Notes: a model not told the origin generated them from the letters alone. A stretch of 64,000 bases of DNA from Steromphala cineraria (GCA_916613615.1 OU744725.1:9530708-9594707), one strand, 5' to 3'; positions 1 through 13,374 are shown, counted from the stretch's first letter. Made by a program: numbers and translations.

Positions 1-1350
1 CCATACTCAAACTAATCCTAATCACTCCACCAAAGCAAAATGATCAGGGATAAAGAAGTGATATCTAAATATTATTGCAGATTTTAGCGATAATTTCAAA
101 GCTGAGTGGCTGTTTTCTTAGATTAGTTCAGGATCAGATGTAAAATGTTGGAAAACCATTTCTGAATACCTTTGTATGACAAGGAGACAGTATTTCATTC
201 GAAAAACCATTGAATAAATAATTTGGAAAGAGTGATCCCATGACCTGTAAATCAATTTGGAATATTTGCTACAGTACTAAATGTTCGAGATTTTAATTTT
301 TATTGTTCACTGAAAAATGTTTTATAGAACACAAATGCAAATTTTATTTAAGTTGGAATACCGGAGATTCATTTTGATTCTCACAAATTTGGAAACCATA
401 TTGTTTTTCATTTATTTGTTTGCTATGTATAATTAAAAATGATAAAATCTTCTGAAAGAACTCATAAATTTAAAAGCGGTTTAGGTAAATGCATAAACGA
501 CATGTTCCCCTTTTTGTAAAGGAAATAAATGATTTTGATATGAAACGTTACTTAGTAAAATAGTTTGGTATTCAAATCAAGACACTGTAATAGGTAAATG
601 ACCTTTTCAGGCTCCTATCACAGTTCTTTAGAAAGGTATCAAGGTCAAGGTTATATCTGTATTGTAAGAGTGCTTTCCTGCAAATTCACTCAACAGTGAC
701 CCGTTTGCTTTAATACTACAAGGTTGAAATGAAAAACTTCATTGCATAATGTAAATCTTCATGACTAGGAAACTTTGTTGTATTCGTTTTCTGTCACTGG
801 CTTATACATGATTTAAGATCCCTGTTAATATTGCACCTCCTGTCGATAAGGAGGATTTGCAGTAACTTATTTAAGAAACAATCTGCTGTATAATTATAAG
901 ACAAGAGAAACAATTATTAACAAGATAAACTACTATATTCAAATATAAAAGTTTATAAGTGGTAATGTTTTGGGTTTAATGTTCTGTATGCATACCAATC
1001 ATGTTATTATTCGTACTGATTTGTATAGGAGAACAGGGTGTTAGGATATATGAGCAGTGCATATAACATGAGCTCTCAAGCTGTGAATCATTAGGGCTAT
1101 TTTGATTAATGAGCTGATGTGTCTATCAAGGGAGGTGGGTCTCATGTAGAGTGACAGTATATTTATCTACATGGTGACCACACCCAGGTATATGAGCCAG
1201 GTAGGATGATGTCACAGGGGCTCGGTCACTAGTGTGGGGGAGTTGCACCACCCATTGTCAAATATACAATCAGAAATATTCCTCACACTTCACTCTTCCT
1301 TGTCCAAAGTATAATCAGCAATACCTCTCACACTTAACTTTTCCTTGCAG
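1..1350. other. Non-coding, upstream of or within the ERM gene
   Basis: AT-rich sequence with no coding exon, RNA gene or recognisable repeat that I can support. A pyrimidine-rich stretch ending in TTTTCCTTGCAG at 1339-1350 looks like a 3' splice site just before the first coding exon, so this stretch may be intron, with the true promoter and first non-coding exon outside the window. Confidence 0.5.
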
Positions 1351-1429
1351 GGAATTTACCACGACACTTGTCTTCAAGGGGGATCTCTAACATAATATTT
1401 TTATACGGCGGCTGAGGATAAAAATCAAG
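1351..1429 (+). other. 5' UTR part of the first coding exon of the ERM gene
   Basis: Follows a good acceptor (polypyrimidine then CAG ending at 1350) and runs into the ATG at 1430. The start context is AAGATGC. ERM genes commonly have a separate non-coding first exon, so reading this as the 5' UTR portion of an internal exon is an inference from the acceptor-like sequence. It could equally be exon 1 with a chance acceptor. Confidence 0.45.
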
Positions 1430-4400
1430 ATGCCGAAGCCGGTGAGTATTCATTTTTACATTTTCATGCCTTGATACTGTTGTTGACCTGTTATCTAATG
1501 CTTATATAATATATTATCTGTTTGTTGTGTATTTTTACTTTGTATTGTAATTGATTTGACAAGCTTTTGTAATTGAATTGATACACATTTTGTGATGTTA
1601 GACATGTATGCAAACATCATTTCATAAGTGTGTTGGGAATTAATGTTTTGATAGTTTAAAACTTTCTTGACTTGGATGTATTATTTTGTTGTCTCGTGAA
1701 TAATTTTGCTAAAACATTTCTCTTTAACATAAATCTTGAAAGAAGTTTATATTTCTAAAATATATTTTGTTAATCATTGACATAATCAGTTTTGAACAAA
1801 CTTATGTTGAATTTCTTGATTTTGAAGTAGACTTGTGCAGGACATTAATTTTCTGCAAACACAATCATTCAAGTCCTCACATAAACAGTCAGATGTCATG
1901 CTCTCCATGTTTGAAACAATTAGGTTATCATATTTCTGTTGAATGTACTAATTTGAATTAAATTAGGTATGAGTCAGATCACACGTGATTGTTTGAACTT
2001 TTCCTTGTGTGAAACCGTACAGCATCTGGACTGACATTTATGACTCATACAAACTGCTAGTCTAGTTGGACATGCTGGCAGACAATGAGCACTGAAACAA
2101 GCGGTGCTTTCTAGCCTAATTTAAATCCTCCTCGCTGTCGCTTCATTTGCTCAGGGATTTATTCACCCAAAAATGATCCAGTAATAAAAAGAGGAATGTT
2201 GAAGTAAAGCTTACAGTGGGAGTGTGGAAACTAGGTCACAGCTGTAATGCTGCTGGTACTGGGAGCTGTTCTGCAGGGCACATGTTGATGACTGTTGCTC
2301 TGCTCTCCTCCTGCTGCTAGTCAACTCACAAAGCAGATCTTGGAGCCCAATTAAATGCTTCATTATTATGTGCAGAGTCAACTGCCTGTCTAACTCCTGG
2401 TTAATGGGAAATGTTATTGTGCACTGCATAATGCATGTGTTATTTTCTAGCTAAATAAAGCAATGGTTCTGTTGAAATAGTGAGTTGCTCCCAGCAGTCT
2501 GATTTGCTGTTTAGAAATGTTATCACTGAAGTCTCATGACTCCTCATGCTCTGGGTCATTCTGACCTTATAAAAAGGATTCCAATTGCTGGATGTCACGA
2601 GGTTCACTTGCTAGTGAATCATGAACCAAATGGATATGAATTATGTTTCAATGTATTTAAAATATTCCATTGCACCTATCAAGTTAATTCGTTAACCTTT
2701 TTAAAATGCACAATGAGAAGTATTCATTATTTTAGAATCTGTCCTATGGTCTACCTCGAACGAAAAAATATCAATCTTATCTATGAACACCGCTAATGAC
2801 TGAAATATTGCCCAAGCGGCATAATTCTCCCAACTCACTCACTCACTCTGGTCAATGACAAAACTGATTTGATTAAGTAAGTTAAGGTTGATTTAATTGC
2901 TTTTATATGTGACATGTCACTTCACTGATGGTGTTGCAATATTGCCCAAGCCATGTCAACTATGTGTAAACCAATCTTGAACCTTATATCACCTCGCCCC
3001 CACTAGAAAAAGATTGTATTAGTCACAAGTTTAAAATTGACAGGGTATCATTTTGCTATTTTAAGTTTGTGCAATTAGTGTAGATTACATAATATTTTGT
3101 ACTGCACAACCAATGCCAATACAACATAAAACAATTTACAAAAATGGCAGCACCAGTGTACATAATGTGTCATATCAAAATATTACCTTGAAATGCCAGA
3201 GAAAAGGTGGAACGGAACTGTTCTATCATTGATACTAATACTATGTTGTTTTATGGTCCAAAGTTTCTCAATTCTATGGCACAAATGACTGCCTAGTAAA
3301 ACATAACCTTGTGCTTGCTCTGTATAATTTGACTAAATGTGTGTGGTTACTAACTAAAATCACATGAAGCTATTAGCAATCTATCAAAACAAGTTGGTAA
3401 CATGGTTTTCAAGGATTTATAAATTAAGGATAATGAACTAAAACACTGAAAGGATTGATGGAACATCTCATTATGCAATTAGTTGAATGACTTTATTGAC
3501 TGAATTATTTATGATCTTATATTTATGATTTTATTTTTGTTTAATTTCAGGTCAATGTCCGCGTTGTCACCATGGACGCGGAACTTGAGTTCGCGATCCA
3601 ACCCAACACAACTGGTAAACAGTTATTTGACCAGGTAAAGTTTACTTCTAACTGAAATTTCATTATAAACCTTTAAGTAATATTTTAAGGATTGGTTGTT
3701 TATGTCTAGCTGATAGAGAGAGACTTATCCAACCTTTAGATTGCAAGTAGATCTCTTGCTACTTGAAAGATATTCTTGTTAAATTTGATTGAAAATTTCT
3801 GGTTGTATTTGATTTGAAAAATAAAACTTGGCTAGTTAGAATGTTTGACAGCTGGTTTGCAGCTCAATAAGAATCCTAACTTTCTAACCCTTGAATGTTT
3901 ATCAGTATTGGCCTTGTACATGATTCATGAATTTCGTCATTATTTTTCAGGTGGTCAAAACAATAGGTCTCAGAGAAATTTGGTTCTTTGGACTCCAATA
4001 TACAGATAGTAAAGATTTTTCAACATGGCTGAAATTAAATAAAAAGGTAAGTGATAATACAATAACCAGGAAGAATTTCACACTTACTGATCATGATGTA
4101 TAAGTCCCATGTCTCGACTATTAATAACTTGTACAAAGTAGCTTAAATACAAGAAAACAAAACATGTCAACGTTTTCAATAATCTAGTTTTGTCAGCTTT
4201 TGATATTGAATTTCAAACTTTCACCTTTCATAAAAAAGTTTTCAACCTGTTTTTGTATTGAAAATGATGTTTTCATTGAACATACTGATTGATTTCTGTT
4301 CCAGGTGCTAGGTCAAGATGTAAGGAAAGAAACACCTCTGCAGTTCAAATTCAGGGCAAAATTCTTCCCAGAAGATGTATCAGAAGAACTTATTCAGGAT

Positions 4401-7400
4401 ATCACACAAGTGAGTTTAAAGAAATGGGTTTAATTTGAAAAAATATTATATTTTTGTATGTTAACTGGATGAAAAGTAAATTCATGCAAACTTTTGAAAT
4501 TGAAATGAACAGTAAACATTAAATGTCTGCCAGGTATCTGGTAATCCATTTTGACAATGGGCTAATTATGGCGATTAAGTAATAATTTGATCAATAGTCC
4601 AAATCAAAATATGCCGCTTATGACTGAAATATTGCCCAAGCTGCGCTATATAACTCACTCACTCCTGATTCAAAATCTTGATGTTGTCATTATTTTTTTC
4701 ATCCAAGGCGCTATATAAATATTCATATATATATTAATGAAATGTTCAAATTAACAATCTTCAAATGAAAACCATTTGAACTATAGATTACATCACAAGT
4801 TTTAAACTGAAAAGTTTGTAAGGTATTGTTTGAGAGCGACTTATTTGTGTAATGATGTTGTAACTGGTTACAAGAACATTGTCATGTTTATTTGCAGAGA
4901 ATGTTTTTCCTGCAAGTGAAGGAGAACATCCTGAATGACGACATCTACTGCCCTCCAGAAACAGCTGTCCTCCTTGCTTCCTATAGCTGTCAAGCAAAAT
5001 ATCATGATTACAACACGGAAGTGAACAAACCTGGTTTCCTTGCCAATGACAGGTTATTGCCACAGAGGTCAGTGTTATCAATTGAACTTTCGTTATCAGT
5101 GCCGTTAAATGTTACCTCCCTTGAATATGCATAAAGTCACGCTTTCCCAAGGAATTCTCAAGAAATTTGGCATTCTTAATTATCTTGGTCTTTTGTTGAA
5201 ATTCTTAATGACACTTGCTCTTTCATGCAAAAGTAAAAATCTTTTGACCTGAAATCAAAATTATTATCAGTGCTATGCTTGGTTTTTAGTAACCTGGGTA
5301 ACTTCCAAGTAGTCAAAACAGATGTTACGTAGGTGTGTAGCTTATAAACAACATTGTAGGTCATTTAATGTAGACGGATGTTGATGACCACCTTATTTTC
5401 TTTGCACAATCTTCATCATTTGTTTGCATTATCCAAAATTTCATCAACAGAGTCTACGACCAGCACAAACTCACAAAGGAACAGTGGGAAGAGAGAGTGA
5501 CCACCTGGTTTGCTGAACATAAAGGAATGTCACGGTATGCCAAACTGATTCACTCATATTTCTGGTTATCAGTTATTTCCTTTACTGCATCAAAAGTATG
5601 ATTGGAGAATTCATGGTTTGCAAAACTTCCCCTTCTGACTTCAATTCACAGCTCATGACACTAGATAATTGGTCTTTCTGTGATTCTGCATTTCTCACTT
5701 GCCACACCTGCACTAGATAGTTGAAGCCGGTGTCTTCTGGAGGTTTCAACTGTTATTATTGAAGGTCCTGGACTCGAAATTTTTTTTTTAATGCAATGCA
5801 CCAAATCTTAAGTGAACCTGTCGTCTTTATGTCTTGGGGTTTGTAAGTTTCACGTAGGTTAATAGGTGAAGTCACATAACAGAAATTCTGTATTACAGTG
5901 ATCCTCCTATGAAAACAATTAGCAATGAAAGTATCATCCTCCTTGTACGTCTTGTTTTGTTATCCCCCGCCGCGCGATTAGCGCGAAGCGGGGGATATAG
6001 TATTCGGCAGCGTCCGTCCGTACGTACGAAATGGAATAACATAAGTACTATTCTCTCATCCTTCTCATATTTTGCATATAGGTTCACCTCAGTGAGAGTA
6101 ATTGTCCAAATGGGTTTCGTGACCTTGACCTTCATTTCAAGGTCACAAGGACACTTTGTCATTTTACCCTTGTTGGCGCGATATCTCAAGAACTGTTTAC
6201 TGGATTCTCTTCATATCTTACATATAGCTTCTCCTGATAAAGACCTTGGGCTGATTAGATTTTGGTGACCTTGACATTATTCTCAAGGTCACAGCGGAAC
6301 TTTGAATTTTTTGACATGTGAACTTGCATGTTTACCCTTGTTAGCGCGATATCTCAAGAACTGTTGACTGGATTCTCTTCATATCTTACATATAGCTTCC
6401 CCTGGGGAAGACCTTGGGCTGATTAGATTTTGGTGACCTTGACATTATTCTCAAGGTCACAGCAGAACTTTGAATTTTTGGACATGAGAACTTGCATGTT
6501 TACCCTTGTTAGCGCAATATCTCAAGAACTGTTGACCTGATTCTCTTCATATCTTACATATAGCTTCCCCTGGGGAAGACCTTGACCTTCATTTCAAGGT
6601 CATTACGAGACTTTGACATTTTACCCTTGTCAGCGGGATATCTCAAGAACCATTCACTGGAACCCTTCATAGCTTACACAATGCATCTTATTGGGAAGGC
6701 GCCGGGCCCAGTTGATTTTGGTGACCTTCAAATTATTTTCAAGGTCACAGTTTATAGATTTCGTGACCCTCTGACAACAAATAAGAGGTCACAGCCAATA
6801 ATTGATTGATAATTTGCGGCGGGGGATTATGTCACCTCAGTGACAAACACTTGTTATTAATGTTTATATTGTGGCATCTTTGCTAGTTTTCATTTACTTT
6901 ATCTTTCCTTATTTCTTTCAAATATTATGCTGTTCATCCAAATTTATCAAAATTATGGTCCGAAAATAATGATGTCAGTTAGTGTGTTGCCTATCAGTTT
7001 GATCTTTGGCCTGTGGACTTAGTAAGTCTTAACCATTTCTGTTTGGCTTAGATGCAGGTACCACAATTCTTTTACAGTGGAATAGTAGTTTGATAATGTA
7101 CTCAATAACGTATTAATACTCAACCTGGTTTACCAAGATTTGGTTGATCCTAAACAAGAATGGCTTTCTGTCTATTATCCATACATTCATCCATTGTTGG
7201 TTTCCAGGGAAGACGCCATGATGGAGTACCTCAAAATAGCACAGGACCTTGAAATGTATGGTGTGAATTACTTTGACATCAAAAATAAGAAAGGAACAGA
7301 ACTGAGTCTAGGAGTAGATGCACTGGGGTTGAATGTATATGAAAAAGAAGATAAGTGAGTATATTAACAATTTAACATTGATGAAATGAAAAAAAGTTCT

Positions 7401-10400
7401 GCTTTTAACCAATGAGAATGTCTGAAACAAAGTACAGTAGAACACAGATATAACAAACTTTGGATATAGCTAACAAACGGATCTAGTGAACAAATTTTCA
7501 AGTCCCGTCCCTATATAATATCATTAAAATTATATGCATATAGCGAACTAAATTCTTTTTTCCTTTGGAGTTTGTTATATCCATGTTCTACTGTAATTGT
7601 CATACTATCAACTGCAACAAATAGTAAACAAATGACATTAAACATTTAATGCCAAATGCATTGATTCTTGAATCAATATTAATGTTATATTTTTATTTCC
7701 AGACTAACACCGAAAATCGGTTTCCCCTGGAGTGAAATTAGGAACATTTCTTTTAATGACAAGAAATTTGTTATAAAACCAATAGACAAGAAAGCACCAG
7801 TAGGTATTTTCATATTGCCTGTCATTGCATAATCATCTATATTGTATTGAAAAGTCATCAATTTTTAGAAGATCTACAGAATGTTAATGCATTTGATGCT
7901 TAACAGTGTGAAAGGAATATCATAACTAATGTTCTTGTATAATGTTAATGGCCTGTTCAATGTTTATGTAGGGACATTTCCAACCCTATTTCTATGAACG
8001 TCGACTACCCATCCATTATGTAGAATGTGAATGTTCATCCGATAAATACTTTTGTCATCATTCCTGTTTAAGCTTGATTATTTGAAATTGAAAAATGAAA
8101 ATTGATATTAAGAATCTGTTATTTTCTTTTCAGGACTTTATCTTTTATGCTCCTCGCCTTAGAATAAACAAGAGAATTTTAGCTCTGTGTATGGGTAATC
8201 ACGAGTTGTACATGAGGAGGAGGAAACCAGACACAATAGAAGTTCAACAAATGAAGGCTCAGGCTCGCGATGAAAAACTGGCCAGGCAGAGGGAGAGGTC
8301 AGTTGAGCTTGCTTCAAGTAGGATATAAATGTTTGGGTTTAGAATACATGAAACCAGTATGAGATTTGATCTTGCAGATAGTATCAATTAACTGTCATTG
8401 AATAAACATGAACAAACCTATTGTGTAAGAGTGAATAGTCACTGAACAATAAGGTAGAAGTCAATGTCTGCATTAAAATTAATGTCATACTGTCAATCAC
8501 TCGACTGTTCACCATGGTAAAACCTTTAAATTTGTTTTAAAAATGCACTTTTATGCAGGTATTTAAATCAATCCAAAAAAAAATATCTTGATCAAATGTA
8601 TTTGAGTTATCAATTGTGAAGATAAATAATTGAAAGGACAAATGTGTTCAATTGCATATGCAGGGATGAACTGCTGCGAGAGAAGCAACAGCGTGAAATT
8701 GAGGAACGTGAAAAGAAAACACTTCAGGAACGGTTACGGTTACTGGAGGAAGAGCGGGAACAAATGAAGAGGGAGAACGAAGAAAAACAACTATGTGAGT
8801 CTAAAGACATTTTCTTTCTGTTTTCTCAGAACTTAAGAAGCTAAGCTCAGTAATAATGTAGAAGAAGTATGATATGAAGACATTTTTTGATTGGGTAGAA
8901 AAAAGGATTTTGTTTGCATTTTCAATGTGAAATGTTTTTTCACTAGCAGCAGAGTCGAAATCACAAATTGTAGGCTAATATTTTATTAATTTGTTTGTAG
9001 ACAGGCAAATTCACCAAGTCAAAAATCACTCTGGTACTTATATATTTCATAACCCCATGGTCACAACACCTTGCTGTCATTGCCTACAAAATGATGTATC
9101 CAGTTAGCTAACTCTTTATTGTATGACTATGTTTCAGTGTTCGAAGGCATGCAGCTGAAGATGTCCGAGCAAGATGAAGCCATCGCGAAGGAGCGACGCC
9201 TGCAGGAGGAGGTAGAGAGGATCCGCAAGGAGAAGGAGGAGGCCGAGCAGAGGATGCTGGAGGCCGAGAGTCTCAAGGAGGAGGAGAGGCTCAAACTGGT
9301 ACGTACTGGCACCTCGCTAATGGCTGAAATGATGCCTTTGTGGCGTTAAACAATAACTCAATCAATCGCTGGCTCCCATTGCTGTTTGTCTTCCTACTTC
9401 AGTGACAAGGAAATATGAAGCTGAAGGAAATATCTGATCCTTAAGATATTTGAAAAAACTATAAAGAACCATAGAAAAAATGTTTGGACACATTACTTTG
9501 TACACCTTTCCTAGCCAATTGCAGTTTCTAAACTGCAAGATTGTTCATAAGTACAATGAGATTTATACTGATCCAAGATCATTTCTGTTCAAGTTTAACT
9601 AGACAATATGTTCCACTAGACAGTAAGACTAAAGTGACTAGAGGTAAGATGTAAAGCTGGACAATGAGACACTCTCCCTTCTACCCACCAGGAGGAGGAG
9701 CTGAACCAGGCTAAGCTAGCCCTGGAGAGCCAGCAGAGTGAGCTCCAAGAGCAGGTGGTGCACGTCAACTCCATCAAGGATGAGCTCGACAAGACCCGCG
9801 AGGAGGCGGAGAGGAAGGAGAGAGAACTTGAGGAGGCTCTCCGCGCCAAGGAGGAGGAGCGTGCCCATCAGCTGGCCGAGCTTGAGGAGCAGGACCGCAT
9901 CCGTCGGGAGATGGAAGAGAGGCTCAATGCTGCTGTCCACGTCCAAGAATATGCTGATGATAACGAGGAACACGGAAGTAAGTTCAGCTCAAACTGATTT
10001 TATGTTGCTTCAAAAGCAGCGTAAAAACTTTGTTTATGGACTATTATGATAATGCTACTAAACAATTAAACCTGCTATACTTCATGTTTTACAATTGAAA
10101 CAGTATTTATAAGAGATATTGATCATATTATAAATACATAATTTGTTATATATACAAAAATTATGTATATATATATTATTATTGAGTAGGTTCGTGCATC
10201 AGCCATTTTATTTGCCAGAGCGAAAAATGGCTGATGCACGAACCTACTCAATAATATATATACATAATTTTGTTCATCATTTATCCTAAAGAACAACTTC
10301 AGGGCAGATAATCCCTCGCTAATCTTTGTTCATTCTTATATTCCTTTCTATAATATACAAGAAAAGATATCTGACACCTAATACTTTCCTCTCCAGCATC

Positions 10401-11003
10401 CCATCTGCAGATTGAGGAGAACTACCTGAATGTTGCTCGCCCCGAGGAACAGCGCCAAGTCATCGCAGACACCAATGAGTCTCTCGGCGCTAAGTTGAAG
10501 GTAGGTTTATTGAATAATAATTTTCTCCGATCAGGAGAAAAATGCTCAGAGCCAAAGTGGTTGTTAAATCAAGTTCTGAAATTTGTATTTCCCTACCAGG
10601 TGTAAATTATGTTCCACTATATATATTTTAACATGAATGCATTTGTTAACCAGAATTTTATCAGATTCAAAATATGATAAAGCGAGGATATTTTTATTAT
10701 AATTTTAGCAAGTTTGTATTTCAGCACTTCAAGAATTGTTTTTGAAACATTGAGATATTCTTATAAGCAATTAATCATATAACTTCAATATAAATACAGT
10801 GACTCAATAGAGTAAGTAATGTATTCATTACCTTGCAGGCATTGAGTTCTGAACTGGATGAGGCACGTCATGACGACAAGGTTTCGAAGACAGATCAACT
10901 GCATCAAGAGAACAAGAAGGCAGGGCGAGACAAGTACAAGACACTGAAGCAGATCAGGCAGGGCAACACGAAACGGCGAGTGGACGAGTTTGAGAGCATG
11001 TGA
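1430..11003 (+). CDS. Moe: Ezrin/radixin/moesin (ERM) protein, complete, 14 coding exons
   Basis: Links plasma-membrane proteins and PIP2 to cortical actin (family knowledge). Coding exons: 1430-1441, 3551-3634, 3951-4046, 4305-4409, 4898-5067, 5451-5534, 7208-7354, 7703-7799, 8134-8297, 8664-8794, 9138-9298, 9692-9977, 10397-10500, 10839-11003. All introns are GT-AG and all phases join, giving 601 residues (vertebrate ezrin is about 586). The first exon encodes only MPKP, as in vertebrate ERM genes. FERM domain about residues 1-300, with [34 protein letters not shown]-type [14 protein letters not shown] and [16 protein letters not shown]. Charged coiled-coil about 300-470. C-terminal ERMAD ends [18 protein letters not shown]...FESM; T582 in KYKTL corresponds to the regulatory phosphothreonine of ERM proteins (T558 in moesin, T567 in ezrin). 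The start was chosen because MPKPVNVRV is the conserved N-terminus. Which vertebrate paralogue it matches best cannot be told; invertebrates usually have one ERM gene. Introns hold several repeats, listed separately. Confidence 0.97.
2797..2850 (+). repeat. SINE-like tail (GACTGAAATATTGCCCAAGC ... ACTCACTC)
   Basis: In ERM intron 1. The motif GACTGAAATATTGCCCAAGC is followed by a short AT-rich stretch and an (ACTC)n tail. The same combination recurs at 4613-4670 and, degenerate, at 9316-9368, 51046-51110 and 51119-51182. A fragment of the core is also near 2936-2953. Resembles the 3' part of a dispersed molluscan SINE; a tRNA-like head was not identified. Confidence 0.55.
4613..4670 (+). repeat. 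SINE-like tail, second copy
   Basis: In ERM intron 4. Reads CTTATGACTGAAATATTGCC, CAAGCTGCGCTATATAAC, then TCACTCACTC. Same family as 2797-2850. Confidence 0.55.
5960..6856 (+). mobile_element. P1: hairpin-headed tandem-repeat element in ERM intron 6
   Basis: Begins with the hairpin TATCCCCCGC ... GCGGGGGATA (5961-5998), then CGTCCGTCCGTACGTACG, then several imperfect units containing GCGATATCTCAAGAACTGTT and CAAGGTCAC, and ends with GCGGCGGGGGATTA (6816-6829), which is inverse to the start, plus a terminal hairpin GTCAC-CTCA-GTGAC (6831-6844). No coding capacity; open frames across it are repeat artefacts. Class inferred from architecture: non-autonomous Helitron/Helentron-like. Confidence 0.7.
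7433..7595 (+). mobile_element. Small TIR element (mariner/pogo-like MITE) in ERM intron 7
   Basis: 163 bp with terminal inverted repeats of about 27 bp: left TACAGTAGAACACAGATATA, right end inverse reads TACAGTAGAACATGGATATA, 2 mismatches over 27. Flanked by TA at both ends, as expected for Tc1/mariner-type target duplication. No ORF. Confidence 0.75.
9316..9368 (+). repeat. SINE-like tail, degenerate copy
   Basis: Just after ERM exon 11. CTAATGGCTGAAATGATGCC, then GCGTTAAACAATAACTCAAT. Shares the GCTGAAAT ... GGCGTTAAA ... ACTCA pattern of the family at 2797-2850, with more divergence. Confidence 0.45.
10155..10271. repeat. Near-perfect long inverted repeat (foldback) in ERM intron 12
   Basis: Two arms of about 50 nt, 10155-10209 and 10222-10271, read as reverse complements: TTGAGTAGGTTCGTGCATCA on the left and TGATGCACGAACCTACTCAA on the right, separated by a loop of roughly 12 nt. 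The outer ends are AT-rich (TATATATA). As RNA this would form a strong hairpin inside the intron. Likely a MITE or foldback element; no target duplication is clear because the flanks are low complexity. Confidence 0.8.
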
Positions 11004-12850
11004 ACAACTTGTGCTGCCTTCCACTTGTATAGTAGTGGATTTCTACAGGACATTACCATCCACAGAGAAACATAAGACTCTCAAACACAGCCTGAGGACA
11101 TTGGTTCCTCTTGCTGAATACACTTTACAGGAAGCTAAGAAAGTTATGCTATAGCCACATATCTTTGTACCATGTGTGGAGTATGTCATGCCTGCATCAC
11201 TCAAACTGAGTTTCTTGCTCAGGTCGGGATCTAGTATGGAGGTTAACTGCGTTGCCAGCAATTGCCAAGGCTTGTTTTGTTAATTATATGAAGGTATCTG
11301 AAAGAACTTTAAGTACAGACAGACTACCTATTGTTGTTTGATAAGGCCCTGGCTGGTGGTCAAACAAAATATTCAAGAAGGGATTCATTGATAAGGTCAA
11401 CCAATATCTTTGTTAGGTAGTAATTCTATGTAGTGTTAAGCAAACTCAAAATCTTTAGTGGTTAAATCAAAACTGATACTGATTATGAGGGCTACAGGGG
11501 TGATATATGTTGGTCCTGAAACTACATTATACCCGTTACTGCCTTTTGTATCCAATTTATATTTTGTAACCAGACTGTACAGATGCTTTATACCACAAGT
11601 AAACATTTTGCGGTTAGTTCCACAATAATAGCTATATACATCTACTGTATATATGTTGTGAATTTACATACAGTATGCCCCAAATGCAGTGTTAACCTAC
11701 CTATATATATTGGTTTGACTCAAATGTCTCTATTTTAAAGTAAATTGATAAAAAAGAATATGAAATGATTGTTATGAGATTAAGCATACAAACAGAAATA
11801 AAATAATTTCAAGAAAATAACTGTTTGAACTTCTATGAGAAAAATATTGGTGACAATATAAAATGAAGGTGCTGATAAGCTTTCAATCTTGAAGCACTGC
11901 ACGACCTTTCCTAATTACAGCAGGGCTCAATTAGGCCCTTCTTTGTCTGTGATAACAAATAAGTAACTTCTCCAAGAAATTAAGTGACCTATTTTCATGG
12001 CCAGTTAAGATGTTGGTTATCACTGAACCAAGGCACACAGTGCCGGAACGTGCTGCGTGCCCCAGTGTAAATAGTCCTTTCCACGGTGAACAATAAGTTA
12101 CAAGCTAAAGTAGAATTTGACTAGCACACTGCTGTATTCTCTTATAGGCAATGCAATGCTTGTTGCTCCAGTGCAAGAGGGTACTTATAAATAAGATTAT
12201 TTTTGTAGGAATCATTTATCTCTGATGGCTATCCAGTGCAGGTTAAAGATATTTAAGGCCTAATTACACAACCACAAGTCATACATTGTGAGTGATCTCA
12301 GTGGCTCCATCTGGAGTTATTGCTGCCACAAGGGGACATAACTCTGTGATACAAAACTGGATCCATCACAAAGGAAACATATTCAGTGAAACTATATATA
12401 TATGTATATGAAGTCTTTTTGATTTTTCTATGTAATGTAACATAGCACTTGTATACAGATTATCCTACAGGCTTTCTGCATTTTCTAACTTATTCTACTC
12501 TTGATATTGGAATATGAGATTTTTAGAAATGTTTTAATCACATTAAATTGTCAATATGGACAAACAATGTAAAATACTGTCTTATTGATTGTTCATTGAA
12601 AATTTGAAGATAATTCCAAGCAAAATGACATTTTGTACTTATTTCTCCCTTCACTATCCTAAGCTCATACCCAGCATTACCTACCTATCTGTATAGAACT
12701 TCTCGTAGAGGCTTCCAGTATCTGCAAGTCAAGAATAGCCATCACACTGTACTTGATGTCTGATTTTGCCAAAATAAGAAGAGACAATTGATGTTGGATT
12801 TAGATCTATTAAACATTCTCTAGAGATCAGCACATATTATGCAGAACAGG
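11004..12850 (+). other. Probable 3' UTR of the ERM gene
   Basis: Follows the TGA at 11001. No coding signal. Candidate poly(A) signals AATAAA occur near 11799 (AGAAATAAAATAATTTC) and at 12950 (GGCAATAAATATC). ERM mRNAs often have long 3' UTRs, so transcription may extend to about 12970. Inference only. Confidence 0.5.
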
Positions 12851-12947
12851 AAAGAATGTACCAGGCTAAATTGGAAGTAAAGGTGGTGCATTTTACATAA
12901 CCATATAGTCATGTCTCATCTGACTGAGCTATGTTATCATCACAATT
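12851..12947 (+). repeat. 97-bp direct repeat, upstream copy
   Basis: Identical base for base to 13278-13374. Reads from AAAGAATGTACCAGGCTAAA to GTTATCATCACAATT. Lies at the putative end of the ERM 3' UTR, just before an AATAAA. Confidence 0.95.
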
Positions 12948-13277
12948 GGCAATAAATATCTTTAAAACAAAATTTGCTTGTTTGTCATTGTACAATGGAT
13001 GTACTTTCAGGTGTCTCCGTGGCCAACTCTATCCAACCTGAAATCTTGTCAAAAGTTGTTTAACCTGTTCAGTGATTTGATGGTCAACTGATTTAGTACA
13101 CAAAATAAATTGGGGATGATGTTAATGCCGATTTAGTTATAATACCATAATATTTATTTGTAAACCGTTATGATCATACAATTTTGGAAATGCTAAATGT
13201 TATTACTCATTATCAGTGATTAAAGTTTTTGTTTCAAATTAAATTATGCTAGTGATTGATTGATAGTAAATTCTCTA

Positions 13278-13374
13278 AAAGAATGTACCAGGCTAAATTG
13301 GAAGTAAAGGTGGTGCATTTTACATAACCATATAGTCATGTCTCATCTGACTGAGCTATGTTATCATCACAATT
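13278..13374 (+). repeat. 97-bp direct repeat, downstream copy abutting the LINE
   Basis: Perfect copy of 12851-12947, offset 427 bp. Its last base touches the first LINE-derived sequence, and it contains the ATG at 13338 that opens the 452-codon reverse-transcriptase frame. Confidence 0.95.

Noticed and set aside
9616..9973. Serine/leucine-rich frames antisense to ERM exons 11-12
   Set aside because: Shadows of the Glu/Lys/Arg-rich coiled-coil coding strand.
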